DNA from: Anoxybacteroides voinovskiense
Lineage (GTDB): Bacteria > Bacillota > Bacilli > Bacillales > Anoxybacillaceae
DNA: 64,000 nt
Assembly (NCBI RefSeq): GCF_014196205.1
Contig: NZ_JACIDE010000008.1
Span: 88,966-152,965 of the forward strand
Reading direction: 5' to 3'
Part shown: in pieces, positions 28,963 through 38,105 of the stretch
Position numbering within the stretch: the first letter of the stretch is position 1
Layout: each line of letters starts with the position of its first letter
Program-made: the position numbers and the translations under genes
Notes under the pieces: model-generated
Seen by the model: the letters and a program-made list of their open reading frames with translations, nothing else
What the model was told of the DNA's origin: nothing
Database searches by the model: none

Positions 28963-31403
28963 TAGTTGTAAATCACTTGAATGTCATCAATATATATCGT
29001 GCCTGCGTTTTTGTTTGTTTCGTTCACTTCCATGTAGCGAATAGGCATTTCTAGTGCTACTGGCCATTCGACATTCGCTGGAATGTCAGCCGTGACATAT
29101 TTCCATCCTGTCCAGTCGACACTTTTGGAAAAATCAAGCCAATACCGTTTGCCGCTATTATCTTTCACTTGTGCTCGCAGCCAATGTCCTTTTGCATCTC
29201 CATATACCCACATGCCAATTTTCGTCGGGTGGCCTTTTAGAGGAATGCTCGTCTGCGCGACTACGTACACGCCGGATACTCCGGTTTTGCCGCTGAAGTC
29301 GTAATCAATTTGTAGCGCTTGCTTGCCGTTTTTAACGACTTCCTTTGTTAATAATACGTTGGCAAAAGTGTAATTTGCCCCGGACGTAAACCAAGAGAGG
29401 CTACTTTTTTCAAAATCATCAAGTAGCAAAGTATCCGGAACGCCAACGGTAATTGAGATTGTCACCGTTTGCGAGCCTAAGCGAATTGTCAGTGTTCCAG
29501 CCCCTTTTTTATTGCTAGCTCGGAATACGCCATTTTCCACTTTTCCTAATCCATTTGATACCGTATACGAAAAGGCGCTTTCGTTCACAATGACTTTTTT
29601 TCCTTTGTAAACCGCTTCAACCGTCAACGGTTGCTCACTATTTTCCCGCACATAAATTTCCTTCGGTTGTACGACAAGCTTATCGACGTCGGTAACGACA
29701 TGTACGTTCATCGTTCCAGAGACGTTGCCGGAAGAAGCAGTAATCGTTCCGTCTATCGGTCGTTTCGCAGCAACGAAAGAACCGTCTTGCAAAAACATCC
29801 CCGCATTGGACGTCCATGTCAACGGCTGCTGCAGCGGAACGGTTGTCCCCAGCATCGTCACTCCTTTAGCCGTTAACCCGAGCGAATACGTCCCTCCTGC
29901 CCACACGGTGATGTCTTGCGGGGTGATAACGAGCTGTTTCACTTCCGTTGCTTGTCCTTTATACACAACAAGCAACGCGTTCGCTACCGGTCGAGCAAAT
30001 CCGTCGGATGGTTTGTTCGCGACAACAAGCGTTCCGTCTTTTTGACGGACAACAAATGTGGACGAACCGCCTCCATCTAACGTCATCGCCTCCACCGCAC
30101 CGAAGTCTTTCATCAGCTTGGCTAGTTCATTTAACGTCACACCGTTGCTATAGTCTGGGTTTCGTCCATCGACTACGACAGTAAAGATGTTGCCGTTTTG
30201 GTCAATGCCAATCGCCGTGCGCGGATGCACCCCAGCAATGGCAAACGACTGTACGACACCGTGTTTCACGAGATAATACCGACCGCCAAGCGCTTCCTTT
30301 ACGCCGTTCCATGCCGGTTGGTCATATTGAAGCGAAATTTGTACCGTATCGCCGACCTTCGCTTGTTGCAAGTAACTGCTTGCTTCTCCGTGACCAGACA
30401 AGACGATTTCACCTGGAAGGAGCGGTTCATTCCCGACGCCGACAATGACTTCTTTCACCGTTCCCGTAACTATGCCGTTTCCGTTCAACTTGCCCTGAAC
30501 GTTCGTTAACACGACTTCTGTCCCAAGTGAATTCGTCTGCGTCGAAGCAGCGAAGTATGGCGTATACAAGACAAGGTGATTCGCATCGCGCCGCTTGTTG
30601 ATCGAATGAATAATATGACTGTTTGTCCCGTTAATCGTCATTTCCATCGTCACGTCTGGATTGCCGATTAGCGGTTTTCCGTTGGTATCAATGCCGAAAA
30701 TGACCCGTTCGTCAACAGGAGTAGTATTCGTTATGATAATCTCCCCGTTATGCACCATTAAATCGGTCGGCGAGCCATTGTCTTTAAAATAATCACCATT
30801 AACCGCTCCGAGCACAAAATGACCGTCTACATTGGCACGGTTCGCTTGTTGAAGAACGGGTTCAATGCCAAGCACCTGCTCGTTCGATAGTGCTGTTTCC
30901 ACACCGATGTTGGTCGCGCCTGTTTTAATCTCGAGTTTATAGACGTGCTGCTTGCCTCTGGCACTATTAATCTCTAATTCTGATTTTTCCACTCCTGGCA
31001 CCATCACAGTGGACGATTCGCTCATCACATGCCCAAGCGATAGTTTTTTTATGCTGTACCATTCTGGATTGACGAGCTTTAACTTTTCTTGCGGCGGCGT
31101 TTTATATAGGACGTATCCTTTCATGTTCGTGACATAAAGATTACTGCCAAGCCCGTATTGCTTGCCGTCATAAGAATAGACGCGATAATGCTCTTTTGGT
31201 TTCAACACGCGCACAAATTGCAATGTTCCGTTCGCTTTTTTCCATAGATTAATTGGTTTAACGATTTCAATTTTGCCAATCTGTCCTTTTACAAGCTTTT
31301 CTCCTTCCCAGTACACGGTCGTTGCTGCTTGAACATTTGACACCGACAATGCCCCGACAAGCAAAGCTGCAAAGAAAAGACTAGCCAACCACTTGCGAAA
31401 CAT
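28962..31403 (-). CDS. Exported phosphodiester glycosidase (NAGPA domain) with shared N-terminal module
   Basis: The 813-residue product starts at ATG 31403, which has AAAGGAG eight bases upstream; longer starts are less well spaced. Signal peptide 1-26. Next comes the window's shared module (about 27-110), beginning TTVYWEGEKLVKGQIGKIEI. A NAGPA-type domain (about 170-480) has VLGAVNGDYF, HPRTAIGIDQNG, VVVDGRNPDYSNG and TLDGGGSSTFV. Ig-like segments lie at about 480-660, and a C-terminal domain resembles carbohydrate-binding jelly-rolls (about 665-813). Bacterial NAGPA homologues remove sugars linked through phosphodiesters. I infer a wall-glycopolymer substrate, because it is exported beside polymer genes. 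Confidence 0.85.
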   Translation of the reverse strand: MFRKWLASLFFAALLVGALSVSNVQAATTVYWEGEKLVKGQIGKIEIVKPINLWKKANGTLQFVRVLKPKEHYRVYSYDGKQYGLGSNLYVTNMKGYVLYKTPPQEKLKLVNPEWYSIKKLSLGHVMSESSTVMVPGVEKSELEINSARGKQHVYKLEIKTGATNIGVETALSNEQVLGIEPVLQQANRANVDGHFVLGAVNGDYFKDNGSPTDLMVHNGEIIITNTTPVDERVIFGIDTNGKPLIGNPDVTMEMTINGTNSHIIHSINKRRDANHLVLYTPYFAASTQTNSLGTEVVLTNVQGKLNGNGIVTGTVKEVIVGVGNEPLLPGEIVLSGHGEASSYLQQAKVGDTVQISLQYDQPAWNGVKEALGGRYYLVKHGVVQSFAIAGVHPRTAIGIDQNGNIFTVVVDGRNPDYSNGVTLNELAKLMKDFGAVEAMTLDGGGSSTFVVRQKDGTLVVANKPSDGFARPVANALLVVYKGQATEVKQLVITPQDITVWAGGTYSLGLTAKGVTMLGTTVPLQQPLTWTSNAGMFLQDGSFVAAKRPIDGTITASSGNVSGTMNVHVVTDVDKLVVQPKEIYVRENSEQPLTVEAVYKGKKVIVNESAFSYTVSNGLGKVENGVFRASNKKGAGTLTIRLGSQTVTISITVGVPDTLLLDDFEKSSLSWFTSGANYTFANVLLTKEVVKNGKQALQIDYDFSGKTGVSGVYVVAQTSIPLKGHPTKIGMWVYGDAKGHWLRAQVKDNSGKRYWLDFSKSVDWTGWKYVTADIPANVEWPVALEMPIRYMEVNETNKNAGTIYIDDIQVIYN

Positions 31404-31455
31404 GACAAACGCTCCTTTTACTAGTTTCATAGACTCCTTTCGACATACATTTTCT

Positions 31456-31485
31456 ATTATACGACAAAAAAGGCGAGAGTTTCCA
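31456..31485 (-). promoter_or_regulatory. Putative promoter of the phosphodiester glycosidase gene
   Basis: Minus strand TGGAAA, 18 bases, perfect TATAAT. The start codon lies about 50 bases downstream. Confidence 0.5.
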
Positions 31486-31566
31486 CGTTTTTTACAAAAT
31501 TTTCTCAAGCTACATTTTTCTCTCTATGAAAAAAGTAAAAGATTTGCAATCGTCATTTGTTCCACC

Positions 31567-32826
31567 TTAAAATTCTTGTACCGATTCCTCCACCACCACT
31601 GCCCATTCGATGGCTTGTTGATAACTTGACAAAGCGTCATTTTCTAATAAACCGATATTGTGACAAGCACGACTTGCTAACGCCCATTCCCCCTTCTCCA
31701 TATACTGCACAAGTTGATACACCCCATAATAACGACCTTCTTTTCCATTCAGTGCTTCTTGGATGTCTTGATGAATATTAAGTTCTTCTAAAATTTTCGA
31801 CAACGGTTGATTTAAAAGAACATCTAACAAAGAACATGCCCCCATTAAAAAGAAACTAGCTTTTTCACGTTCATATCCTAGTTTGCTAGCAAGCAGTTCA
31901 CATGCCTTCCCCCGAATAAACGAAAGGTTAACGACTTCTTTGTACTGTTGGTTTTCCAACGCTTTAGAACGAAGATGATAAATTTCCTGCAGCGCCAATA
32001 CAGAAACTAATTTTTTTAACTCATTCAACCCTAAAAGTACAATTGCATGGCGGATTGACTTAATTTTCGGTTGCGATGGAAACACAATGGAATTAGCGAA
32101 TTTTAACAAGCGATACGTTAGTGAAAGATCTCGTTCGACTATTTCAGAAATTTTCTCTATATTCGGTTCTTCCTCGTTAAGCTTCTCTAATAACGAAAGA
32201 TAAGAAATACGGAAAGTAGCTGGTATTGTTTTGTTCTCGTAAATAATTGGTTTACTAAAGAAAAATCCTTGGAAGTATGTAAACCCCATCTCTGCTGCTT
32301 GGCGAAATTGTTGGGGTGTTTCGACTTTTTCCGCCAAAAGTTTTATGTCGAAAAATTTAGAAATTTCTATAAATGATTGCACCTTATCTATTGACGTTCG
32401 GAGAAAATCCACCTTGATAACATCAACATATGGAAGTATCGGTAAATACGAGCGATCAAACACAAAATCATCTAACGCGATTGTATACCCTCTTTCTTTC
32501 AGCTCTTTGCACATATCAACAATCCAACTTGAAACAGGAATGGTCTCTAATATTTCCACAATCACCGAAGATGGCGGAAACTGCAAAGGAACTTTCTCCT
32601 TTAATAAATTTTCCGTGAAATTGACAAAACACGGCTTATTGTTTGCAAGTTTATTAATTCCAATATTCATAAAGCTATTGATTAACACATCTACCGTCGC
32701 TTGGTCACCATCGATGCTATCATAAAAATTATTTTGTCCACTTCGATAAAACAGCTCATACCCTATGACATTTTGGTAAATGCCAAACACAGGCTGCCTT
32801 GCAACATATACATCCACGATGTCCAT
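31567..32826 (-). CDS. EAL-HDOD signalling protein (YuxH-like)
   Basis: A 419-residue cytoplasmic protein. The N-terminal EAL-like domain (about 1-200) is degenerate: the EAL signature reads ELF in GYELFYRS, and later motifs are VEILETIP, IALDDFVF and AEKVETPQQFRQA. Hydrolysis of c-di-GMP is therefore unlikely, while binding remains possible. The C-terminal HDOD domain (about 205-405) has LLKFANS and IRHAIVLLGLNELKK. Start ATG 32826 touches AAGGA; GTG 32817 is better spaced. It lies downstream of the exopolysaccharide operon that carries a BcsB-like gene, which hints at c-di-GMP-linked control. Confidence 0.85.
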   Translation of the reverse strand: MDIVDVYVARQPVFGIYQNVIGYELFYRSGQNNFYDSIDGDQATVDVLINSFMNIGINKLANNKPCFVNFTENLLKEKVPLQFPPSSVIVEILETIPVSSWIVDMCKELKERGYTIALDDFVFDRSYLPILPYVDVIKVDFLRTSIDKVQSFIEISKFFDIKLLAEKVETPQQFRQAAEMGFTYFQGFFFSKPIIYENKTIPATFRISYLSLLEKLNEEEPNIEKISEIVERDLSLTYRLLKFANSIVFPSQPKIKSIRHAIVLLGLNELKKLVSVLALQEIYHLRSKALENQQYKEVVNLSFIRGKACELLASKLGYEREKASFFLMGACSLLDVLLNQPLSKILEELNIHQDIQEALNGKEGRYYGVYQLVQYMEKGEWALASRACHNIGLLENDALSSYQQAIEWAVVVEESVQEF

Positions 32827-33152
32827 TCCTTTCTAATGTATTATGTAATATGTAGTATTTGAGGTGATACTTACCGCTAATTGTTTATTTGCGATATAAT
32901 GGTCATAAAAATAAAAAATGGAATATTCATAACATTATACTAAACAAAAAGTTGCATAAAGTCGATATGTTTATCTCCTAATAATTAAAAATTTTCAAAC
33001 CAAAGCAGCTGTGGATTTCTATTATTCCCTGCTCACATGTAAAAATAGATGTTCTTGAATTGATTATTTTTACAGAAAAGTGAAAATAGACGACCACCTC
33101 ATGATAAGTAGTCATAAGTAGTCGTCTTACTAACTCACATCGCAAACAAATG
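32827..33152. other. 326-bp intergenic region between the EPS operon and the EAL-HDOD gene
   Basis: AT-rich and non-coding as far as I can see. It holds the terminator of the surface-protein gene (33088-33127) and the leader of the EAL-HDOD gene. I could not choose a convincing promoter. Confidence 0.5.
33088..33127 (-). terminator. Terminator at the end of the EPS operon
   Basis: Read on the minus strand, AGACGACTAC pairs with GTGGTCGTCT (ten pairs, one G-T) and is followed by ATTTTCACTTTTC. Between the arms lies a direct repeat of ATAAGTAGTC. Confidence 0.6.
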
Positions 33153-35189
33153 TTACTTCCCTTTGTTCTTATCTTTGTCTTTATCCTTCTCTTTATCTTT
33201 TTCTTTCTCTTTATCTTTCTCTTTATCTTTCTCTTTATCTTTCTCTTTATCTTTCTCTTTGTCTTTCTCTTTGTCTTTCTCTTTATCTTTCTCTTTGTCT
33301 TTCTCTTTATCTTTCTCTTTGTCTTTCTCTTTATCTTTCTCTTTATCTTTCTCTTTATCTTTCTCTTTGTCTTTCTCTTTGTCTGAACTATCATTTTGCC
33401 CTTCTCCAGGCGGTAAGTTGTTTACCGGATCGTCGATGACATCCGGCTGATCCGAAGGAGGCACTGTTTCCTCAACAGGATTAGCCGGCGGAACATCAGG
33501 GGTTGTCGCCACAAACTCTTGATTCAGCGCTGCCTTTCCATCAAAAGATGTCCATACAATAAACTTCTTCACTCCGACATCCGGATTTTTTAATCCTGCG
33601 CCATCTTCTCCACCTTGAAAAACAATCTGGACGCGTTCATTGTTTCCTACGGAAACAGGAGAAAAAATAATGACATATGTTAAGCCGTTTCCTTTTGTTG
33701 CAAACGTTGTCGGAACACCGTTCACCGTAATTTTCCCTGGAGCAATTTGCTGGTTTGGCAAAACTCCGCTCGGCGCATAAACATAAATCCAATCTCCTTT
33801 ACGCAAAAAGCCTTTGTCACTTGTCGTAAATTCGAACGTATATGCTACGTTCGTTTCCCCAGCTATGTTAGACGAGCTGGATACTAGGGCGCTTTGGACG
33901 GTCTTTCCGTCAAATGTGGCAACCGCTGTGCCGCGAGTGTCCATATCTGTCCATATTAAAAATTTCTTTTCTCCCATACTAGGGTTGCGCAAGCCTGCTT
34001 CTGGCAAAAAGGTGATTTCTATTTTCTCGCTATTTCCGATGTTCACAGGAGTAGGTATTTTCAGCACGGTATAATTGGAAACCGTCAAATCTTGAGCAAC
34101 TGTCACACCATTCACGAGTACTTTTCCTGCCGGAATCGCGTCTGGAAACACTCCTGGCGGTGCATAAAGACTAATCATATCTCCTGCAGAAAGAGCACCG
34201 TATGCACTTGTTGCAAAACTAAATGTGTAGCCAACATTATTTTCCCCAGCCTCTTTCGACACGGAAACAACCGATGCCTCCTGCACTGGAACTCCTGTAA
34301 ATGTATAGTACACCGTTTCTTTTTCGTTCATTTGCGTCCATAGAAGAAAACGTTTCATACCAAAACCCGGATTCCGAAGATGAGCCCCATCTTCCCCACC
34401 TAAAAACACAACTTCTACTTGCTGATTTCCCTCGATGTTCACAGGACTTGGGATACGTACCGTTAACCCTCTACTGACTGTACTATCTTTTTTCGTTGGT
34501 ACACCATTTACCATAATTTTTCCTGCTGGAATTATCTCCTGCGTAAATACGCCTTTTGGTGCATATATATAAATAAATTGCTCTTCTGCTAATTTTCCGT
34601 ATTCGCTCGTTTTAAAGCTCCATTTATATTCAACATTTATCTCTCCAGCTTGTTCAGAAGAAACCCCCATTGCCAAACTGTTAATCGGCTGGCCAACAAA
34701 GCTGTAATTTGCTGTTGTTTTTGCTAGATTGCTGCTGATAAATGTAAACGTTTTAGCACCATACGTCGGATTCGTTAATCCTGCTCCATCGCTGCCACCA
34801 GTGAATACGACTTCTACATCTCTACCGGAAGTTAGCGCTACTGGAACAGTCACCTCGATGTAGCTCACACCGTTTCCTTTGCTTTCTACCGTCGTGGCCA
34901 CACCGTCCACTGTAATTTTTCCAGCCGGAATCGCATTTGTTGGAACTATTCCTACTGGAAAGTAAAACTTCACTTTACTTCCCTTCTTCAATGTTGTCCC
35001 TTCTGGAAGTTTCAATATAAACTTATATTCTACATTAGGTTCGCCTGCAACATTCGAACTAGGAATTACTTCGAATTTGTCAAGCGGCTTTAGCTCTGCT
35101 GCATTTAGCGCCGTTACTTTCCAACTAGAGAAAAGTGCAAAAATCAACGCAATGTACAACAAATAATAAAATTTCCTTCCGTTCCTCAT
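33153..35189 (-). CDS. Exported surface protein with four tandem repeats and a (KEKD)n tail
   Basis: Not a family I recognise. The 678-residue product starts at ATG 35189, six bases after AGGGGAG. Signal peptide about 1-32. Four diverged repeats of about 130 residues fill 40-560. Each opens with SS(N/E)xAGExNVxY(T/K)F, has AP.GV, IPAGKI.VNGV, VVF.GG.DGAGL.NP and ends with a W/S-T...F segment. A Pro-rich linker (about 565-600) leads to a highly charged Lys-Glu-Asp tail ending KDKNKGK. There is no LPXTG or SLH domain, so the tail may interact with wall or glycan by charge. Last gene of the EPS operon. Confidence 0.85.
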   Translation of the reverse strand: MRNGRKFYYLLYIALIFALFSSWKVTALNAAELKPLDKFEVIPSSNVAGEPNVEYKFILKLPEGTTLKKGSKVKFYFPVGIVPTNAIPAGKITVDGVATTVESKGNGVSYIEVTVPVALTSGRDVEVVFTGGSDGAGLTNPTYGAKTFTFISSNLAKTTANYSFVGQPINSLAMGVSSEQAGEINVEYKWSFKTSEYGKLAEEQFIYIYAPKGVFTQEIIPAGKIMVNGVPTKKDSTVSRGLTVRIPSPVNIEGNQQVEVVFLGGEDGAHLRNPGFGMKRFLLWTQMNEKETVYYTFTGVPVQEASVVSVSKEAGENNVGYTFSFATSAYGALSAGDMISLYAPPGVFPDAIPAGKVLVNGVTVAQDLTVSNYTVLKIPTPVNIGNSEKIEITFLPEAGLRNPSMGEKKFLIWTDMDTRGTAVATFDGKTVQSALVSSSSNIAGETNVAYTFEFTTSDKGFLRKGDWIYVYAPSGVLPNQQIAPGKITVNGVPTTFATKGNGLTYVIIFSPVSVGNNERVQIVFQGGEDGAGLKNPDVGVKKFIVWTSFDGKAALNQEFVATTPDVPPANPVEETVPPSDQPDVIDDPVNNLPPGEGQNDSSDKEKDKEKDKEKDKEKDKEKDKEKDKEKDKEKDKEKDKEKDKEKDKEKDKEKDKEKDKEKEKDKEKDKDKDKNKGK
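33202..33381 (-). repeat. 12-bp tandem repeat, 15 units, coding (KEKD)n
   Basis: Fifteen contiguous units of TCTTTCTCTTTR (plus-strand view; the last base alternates A or G). Each unit encodes Lys-Glu-Lys-Asp on the minus strand. Less regular copies flank the array. Slippage would change repeat number in whole units and keep the frame. Confidence 0.95.
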
Positions 35190-35281
35190 CGCCATCTCCC
35201 CTATATATCGTAAACTGATTAGCAGAAAGCAAAAATGTATGCGCTTAATAATTTCATCATACCTAATTATAAAATTTTCCG

Positions 35282-35911
35282 TCAATACATGTATTTCAAT
35301 TTATAAGCGAGTAGCTTCATATACTCTTCGACCACAATTTTTCGCATCCATCGGTCTTTCCACCATTGGGTTACCATAAAGGAACTATACGTCGATGAAC
35401 TGTGATACCACTTAATCGGTGCTCTCTCTTTCTTCGTTATTCGATAAAGAATAGAAAGCGATCTTTTCATATGGTATGGCGAAGTAACAATAATCCCGGT
35501 TTTCCAGCCGTGCTCTTTCATAAAATTCACCGCGTTTTTCGCATTATCGTAAGTACTTTCCGCTCGATCGTCAACATAAACGTTTTGTTCCGGTATCCCC
35601 ATTGTGACTAGTTGTTCTTTCATCCGAACCGCCCACGGAACCGATGTCAAAGCATGCCCCATTCCTCCACTTAACATAATTCGTTTTGCATACCCTTTTT
35701 CATATAAGTCTACAGCATATTTCACCCGCTCTACTCCTTCTCCACCACCGAAAACAATAATGACATCTGCATCGTTCAGATCATCCTCTACCACCAATCC
35801 TTGTCCTACAGCTGTCAAAAAACTAGGAGAAATGATAATCAGCGCCCCATTGGCTAATAGCAATAAAATCCATAGCCATATAAACCATTTAACCATTTTC
35901 TTCCTTTTCAT
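35282..35911 (-). CDS. DUF218 (YdcF/SanA/ElyC-like) membrane protein
   Basis: A 209-residue protein. ATG 35911 is six bases after AGGTGA. An N-terminal membrane helix (about 7-29) is followed by the DUF218 domain: DADVIIVFGGGEGVERV, KRIMLSGGMGHA, ESTYDNAKNA and IVTSPYHMKRSL. The family is linked to envelope biogenesis (ElyC affects lipid-carrier use), but its reaction is not well defined. It lies 10 bp after the BcsB-like gene in the EPS operon. Confidence 0.85.
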   Translation of the reverse strand: MKRKKMVKWFIWLWILLLLANGALIIISPSFLTAVGQGLVVEDDLNDADVIIVFGGGEGVERVKYAVDLYEKGYAKRIMLSGGMGHALTSVPWAVRMKEQLVTMGIPEQNVYVDDRAESTYDNAKNAVNFMKEHGWKTGIIVTSPYHMKRSLSILYRITKKERAPIKWYHSSSTYSSFMVTQWWKDRWMRKIVVEEYMKLLAYKLKYMY

Positions 35912-35921
35912 TTCCACTCAC

Positions 35922-38105
35922 CTAATCACGTCTTTTTCGACCAGACCAAATCATCATAAACAAAATAACCGTTACAATAAACAGCAGGCTTTGCAAAAAA
36001 ATACGCAACACGTCCATATGAAACAAACTAGTAGTTACTTGTTTCGCTTGCGTCATTAATGAAGGCTGTTTTTGGTTAGACGCAACGATACTTTCTCCGA
36101 TTCGTTCTTTTCGGTCGGTATACATCAGCACATTGATTGGGAACGTGCGTTTAGTGGTTATTTTCATCTTTCTTAACAAGGAAATAATTTCCTCTCTCCA
36201 ACTTTCGCTATCTACTAGTTCATAAGACTGCTCCATCAATAAAGGATTTGTGGCATGAATCGCCAAGAAAAATTTGCTACTTTGAAACGGGGATTTCACC
36301 ATTTGCATAATCACCGCGTTTTTGTTCGTTAACGTATCCATTAAATGAAACTGATTTTGCCCTCGAAGCTCCCACTTGCTGCGAATTGAGTTCGGAGCGA
36401 TAGGAAAGGTTTTCTCTATAGCCCTCATTCGCTCGTTATTCGCAAATGATACATCATAAAAAATATGATTTTTCCCTTTCAAGTCGTCGTCTGTTACTTC
36501 ATTTTCTCTCACTAAAGATAGTCCTGTATCATCATGTGTAATAAATTTAGCAAGTTTTACAATCATATTTGCCACTTGTTCATAATGAAACGAACGGGCT
36601 TCTACCGGTAATACAAATTGCAGATTGTTCCAAGCAAAATTTTTCACGAGCGGATATGGAAAATGGTTAAAATTTGTTTCCGCACGTTTTTCTATAGAAA
36701 GTTCAAAATGAGTGTTTGGCAAAATTTTTGCCCATCCGTCTTTTCGCGCTATTCCATCGCAAGTTTCTTTCCCTTCTTTAAACGAAAATGTGAGATCGAC
36801 CGTAATACTTTCTTTCGTCCATTCGGTCGAAGGAATTTTAAGGGAAACGCTTGATTTTTCTCCCCCTCCTTTCGCTAATAACACCGTTTCTACAGGTATT
36901 CCGTTAATCGAAGCAGTCAATGTCGAACGTTTTTCATCAAAGGTATCATTATAGCTATAATAAATAACAACTCGCGAACCTTCTTCCAACACCATCCCCG
37001 GTTGCAGGCGCAACCGAAACGATAATGTGGTCTGCTCTTGTACGTTTTTTGCATATAAACCATCCGGATAACCGATCTCGCTAATAGGAACCGACGTTTT
37101 TACTATTTGGTCTTGTGGGGAAGTGTTTTTTAAAAGCTGTGTATCCATAAATGTTTCATTTCCTTTCAATGCATTTAAAAAAGCATTCCGATTCAGTTGC
37201 TTATTAGCATTTACTACCCCGTCATATCCTCCTGCAGCCAACATATAAAAATATTGTTGTGGGCGAATGAACGAACGTGTCACTACTAGCGAAGCTTCTC
37301 CTTGCTGCAAGTCTTTTTTAACATGTGAAAACTGCTTAATTGTTTCTTCTTGAAAATGGGGAAGTAATCCGACAAATAATACAGCTTCTCCATATGGCTT
37401 TTCCCAAAACTCGTTTTCTTGAACAATGTGTAAATCTCCTGGCGATAACGATAGTTTTTTCGCGAGAAAGCTAATCGTTTGAATGAGAAAGGTGTCGTCC
37501 TCTTTCGTATGCTTGTCTGGATACACGAGTACAATCGGCGATGCGTGCGGTTGCCGTAAACTCCACGGAAAATTCGTCAGCGTTGGCTCTACATTCGCAC
37601 GATCTTCATATGTAATCTCAATGCGAGAAGACGGTTGAATAACGATCCATTCATTTTCTCCTTTTTTCTCACATACATTTCGCTTTTTCCCCGTTCCCGC
37701 AACAAACTGGAGGGAATGAATCCTTTTCCCGGTTTCTAAATGGCGTAATGGAATGACAGCTTTCCTCTCTAAATTCCCTCCCGTATCTGCTGGAGAAGCT
37801 GGTATTGTATAAACCGGTATGTCATCGACAAGTACCGTCACGCCAGTCAATGAATGGTTTAACGAAGACACTTCATAATCAACGATTAATGTTGGAACAC
37901 TTTTCATAGTGGAATGAGAAAAAAATTCTATAGTTGTATAAAACTCTTTTTTCGTAGAATCATTTGGATCTAGTACAACCGGTTTGTATAAAAAATGATG
38001 TGAGAGTACTGAATCATGAACAGCCGCCCGAGCGTTCACACAAAACATAAACAAAGCGAGCAAGAATGCTGTCGATAATACCCATACTCTAAACGTGCCA
38101 TTCAC
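35922..38105 (-). CDS. BcsB-like exported membrane-anchored protein
   Basis: A 727-residue protein with a signal peptide (1-27) and one C-terminal membrane helix (about 699-721), the BcsB topology. Two similar halves each join a jelly-roll-like region (VPTLIVDYEVSS; LSFRLRLQPG) to an alpha/beta region (PIVLVYPDKHTKEDD; LQFVLPVEARSFHYE). BcsB guides cellulose chains from BcsA in Gram-negatives, but no BcsA synthase is present here. It sits between the O-antigen ligase-like and DUF218 genes, with ATGA-type overlap upstream. I infer a role in handling or anchoring the nascent EPS outside the membrane. Confidence 0.78.
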   Translation of the reverse strand: MNGTFRVWVLSTAFLLALFMFCVNARAAVHDSVLSHHFLYKPVVLDPNDSTKKEFYTTIEFFSHSTMKSVPTLIVDYEVSSLNHSLTGVTVLVDDIPVYTIPASPADTGGNLERKAVIPLRHLETGKRIHSLQFVAGTGKKRNVCEKKGENEWIVIQPSSRIEITYEDRANVEPTLTNFPWSLRQPHASPIVLVYPDKHTKEDDTFLIQTISFLAKKLSLSPGDLHIVQENEFWEKPYGEAVLFVGLLPHFQEETIKQFSHVKKDLQQGEASLVVTRSFIRPQQYFYMLAAGGYDGVVNANKQLNRNAFLNALKGNETFMDTQLLKNTSPQDQIVKTSVPISEIGYPDGLYAKNVQEQTTLSFRLRLQPGMVLEEGSRVVIYYSYNDTFDEKRSTLTASINGIPVETVLLAKGGGEKSSVSLKIPSTEWTKESITVDLTFSFKEGKETCDGIARKDGWAKILPNTHFELSIEKRAETNFNHFPYPLVKNFAWNNLQFVLPVEARSFHYEQVANMIVKLAKFITHDDTGLSLVRENEVTDDDLKGKNHIFYDVSFANNERMRAIEKTFPIAPNSIRSKWELRGQNQFHLMDTLTNKNAVIMQMVKSPFQSSKFFLAIHATNPLLMEQSYELVDSESWREEIISLLRKMKITTKRTFPINVLMYTDRKERIGESIVASNQKQPSLMTQAKQVTTSLFHMDVLRIFLQSLLFIVTVILFMMIWSGRKRRD

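Noticed and set aside
33202..33381. Possible CRISPR array
   Set aside because: Units are 12 bp and contiguous with no spacers, and they are in frame within a gene.
33150..33450. Long plus-strand frames rich in Leu/Phe/Ser and a minus-strand Lys/Arg frame across the 12-bp array
   Set aside because: They are by-products of the repeat read in other frames. The KEKD frame continues a signal-peptide protein with conserved repeats.
28962..35189. S-layer structural gene (SLH or SbsC type)
   Set aside because: Neither large exported protein has SLH repeats or an N-terminal SbsC-like domain. The S-layer gene is not in this window.
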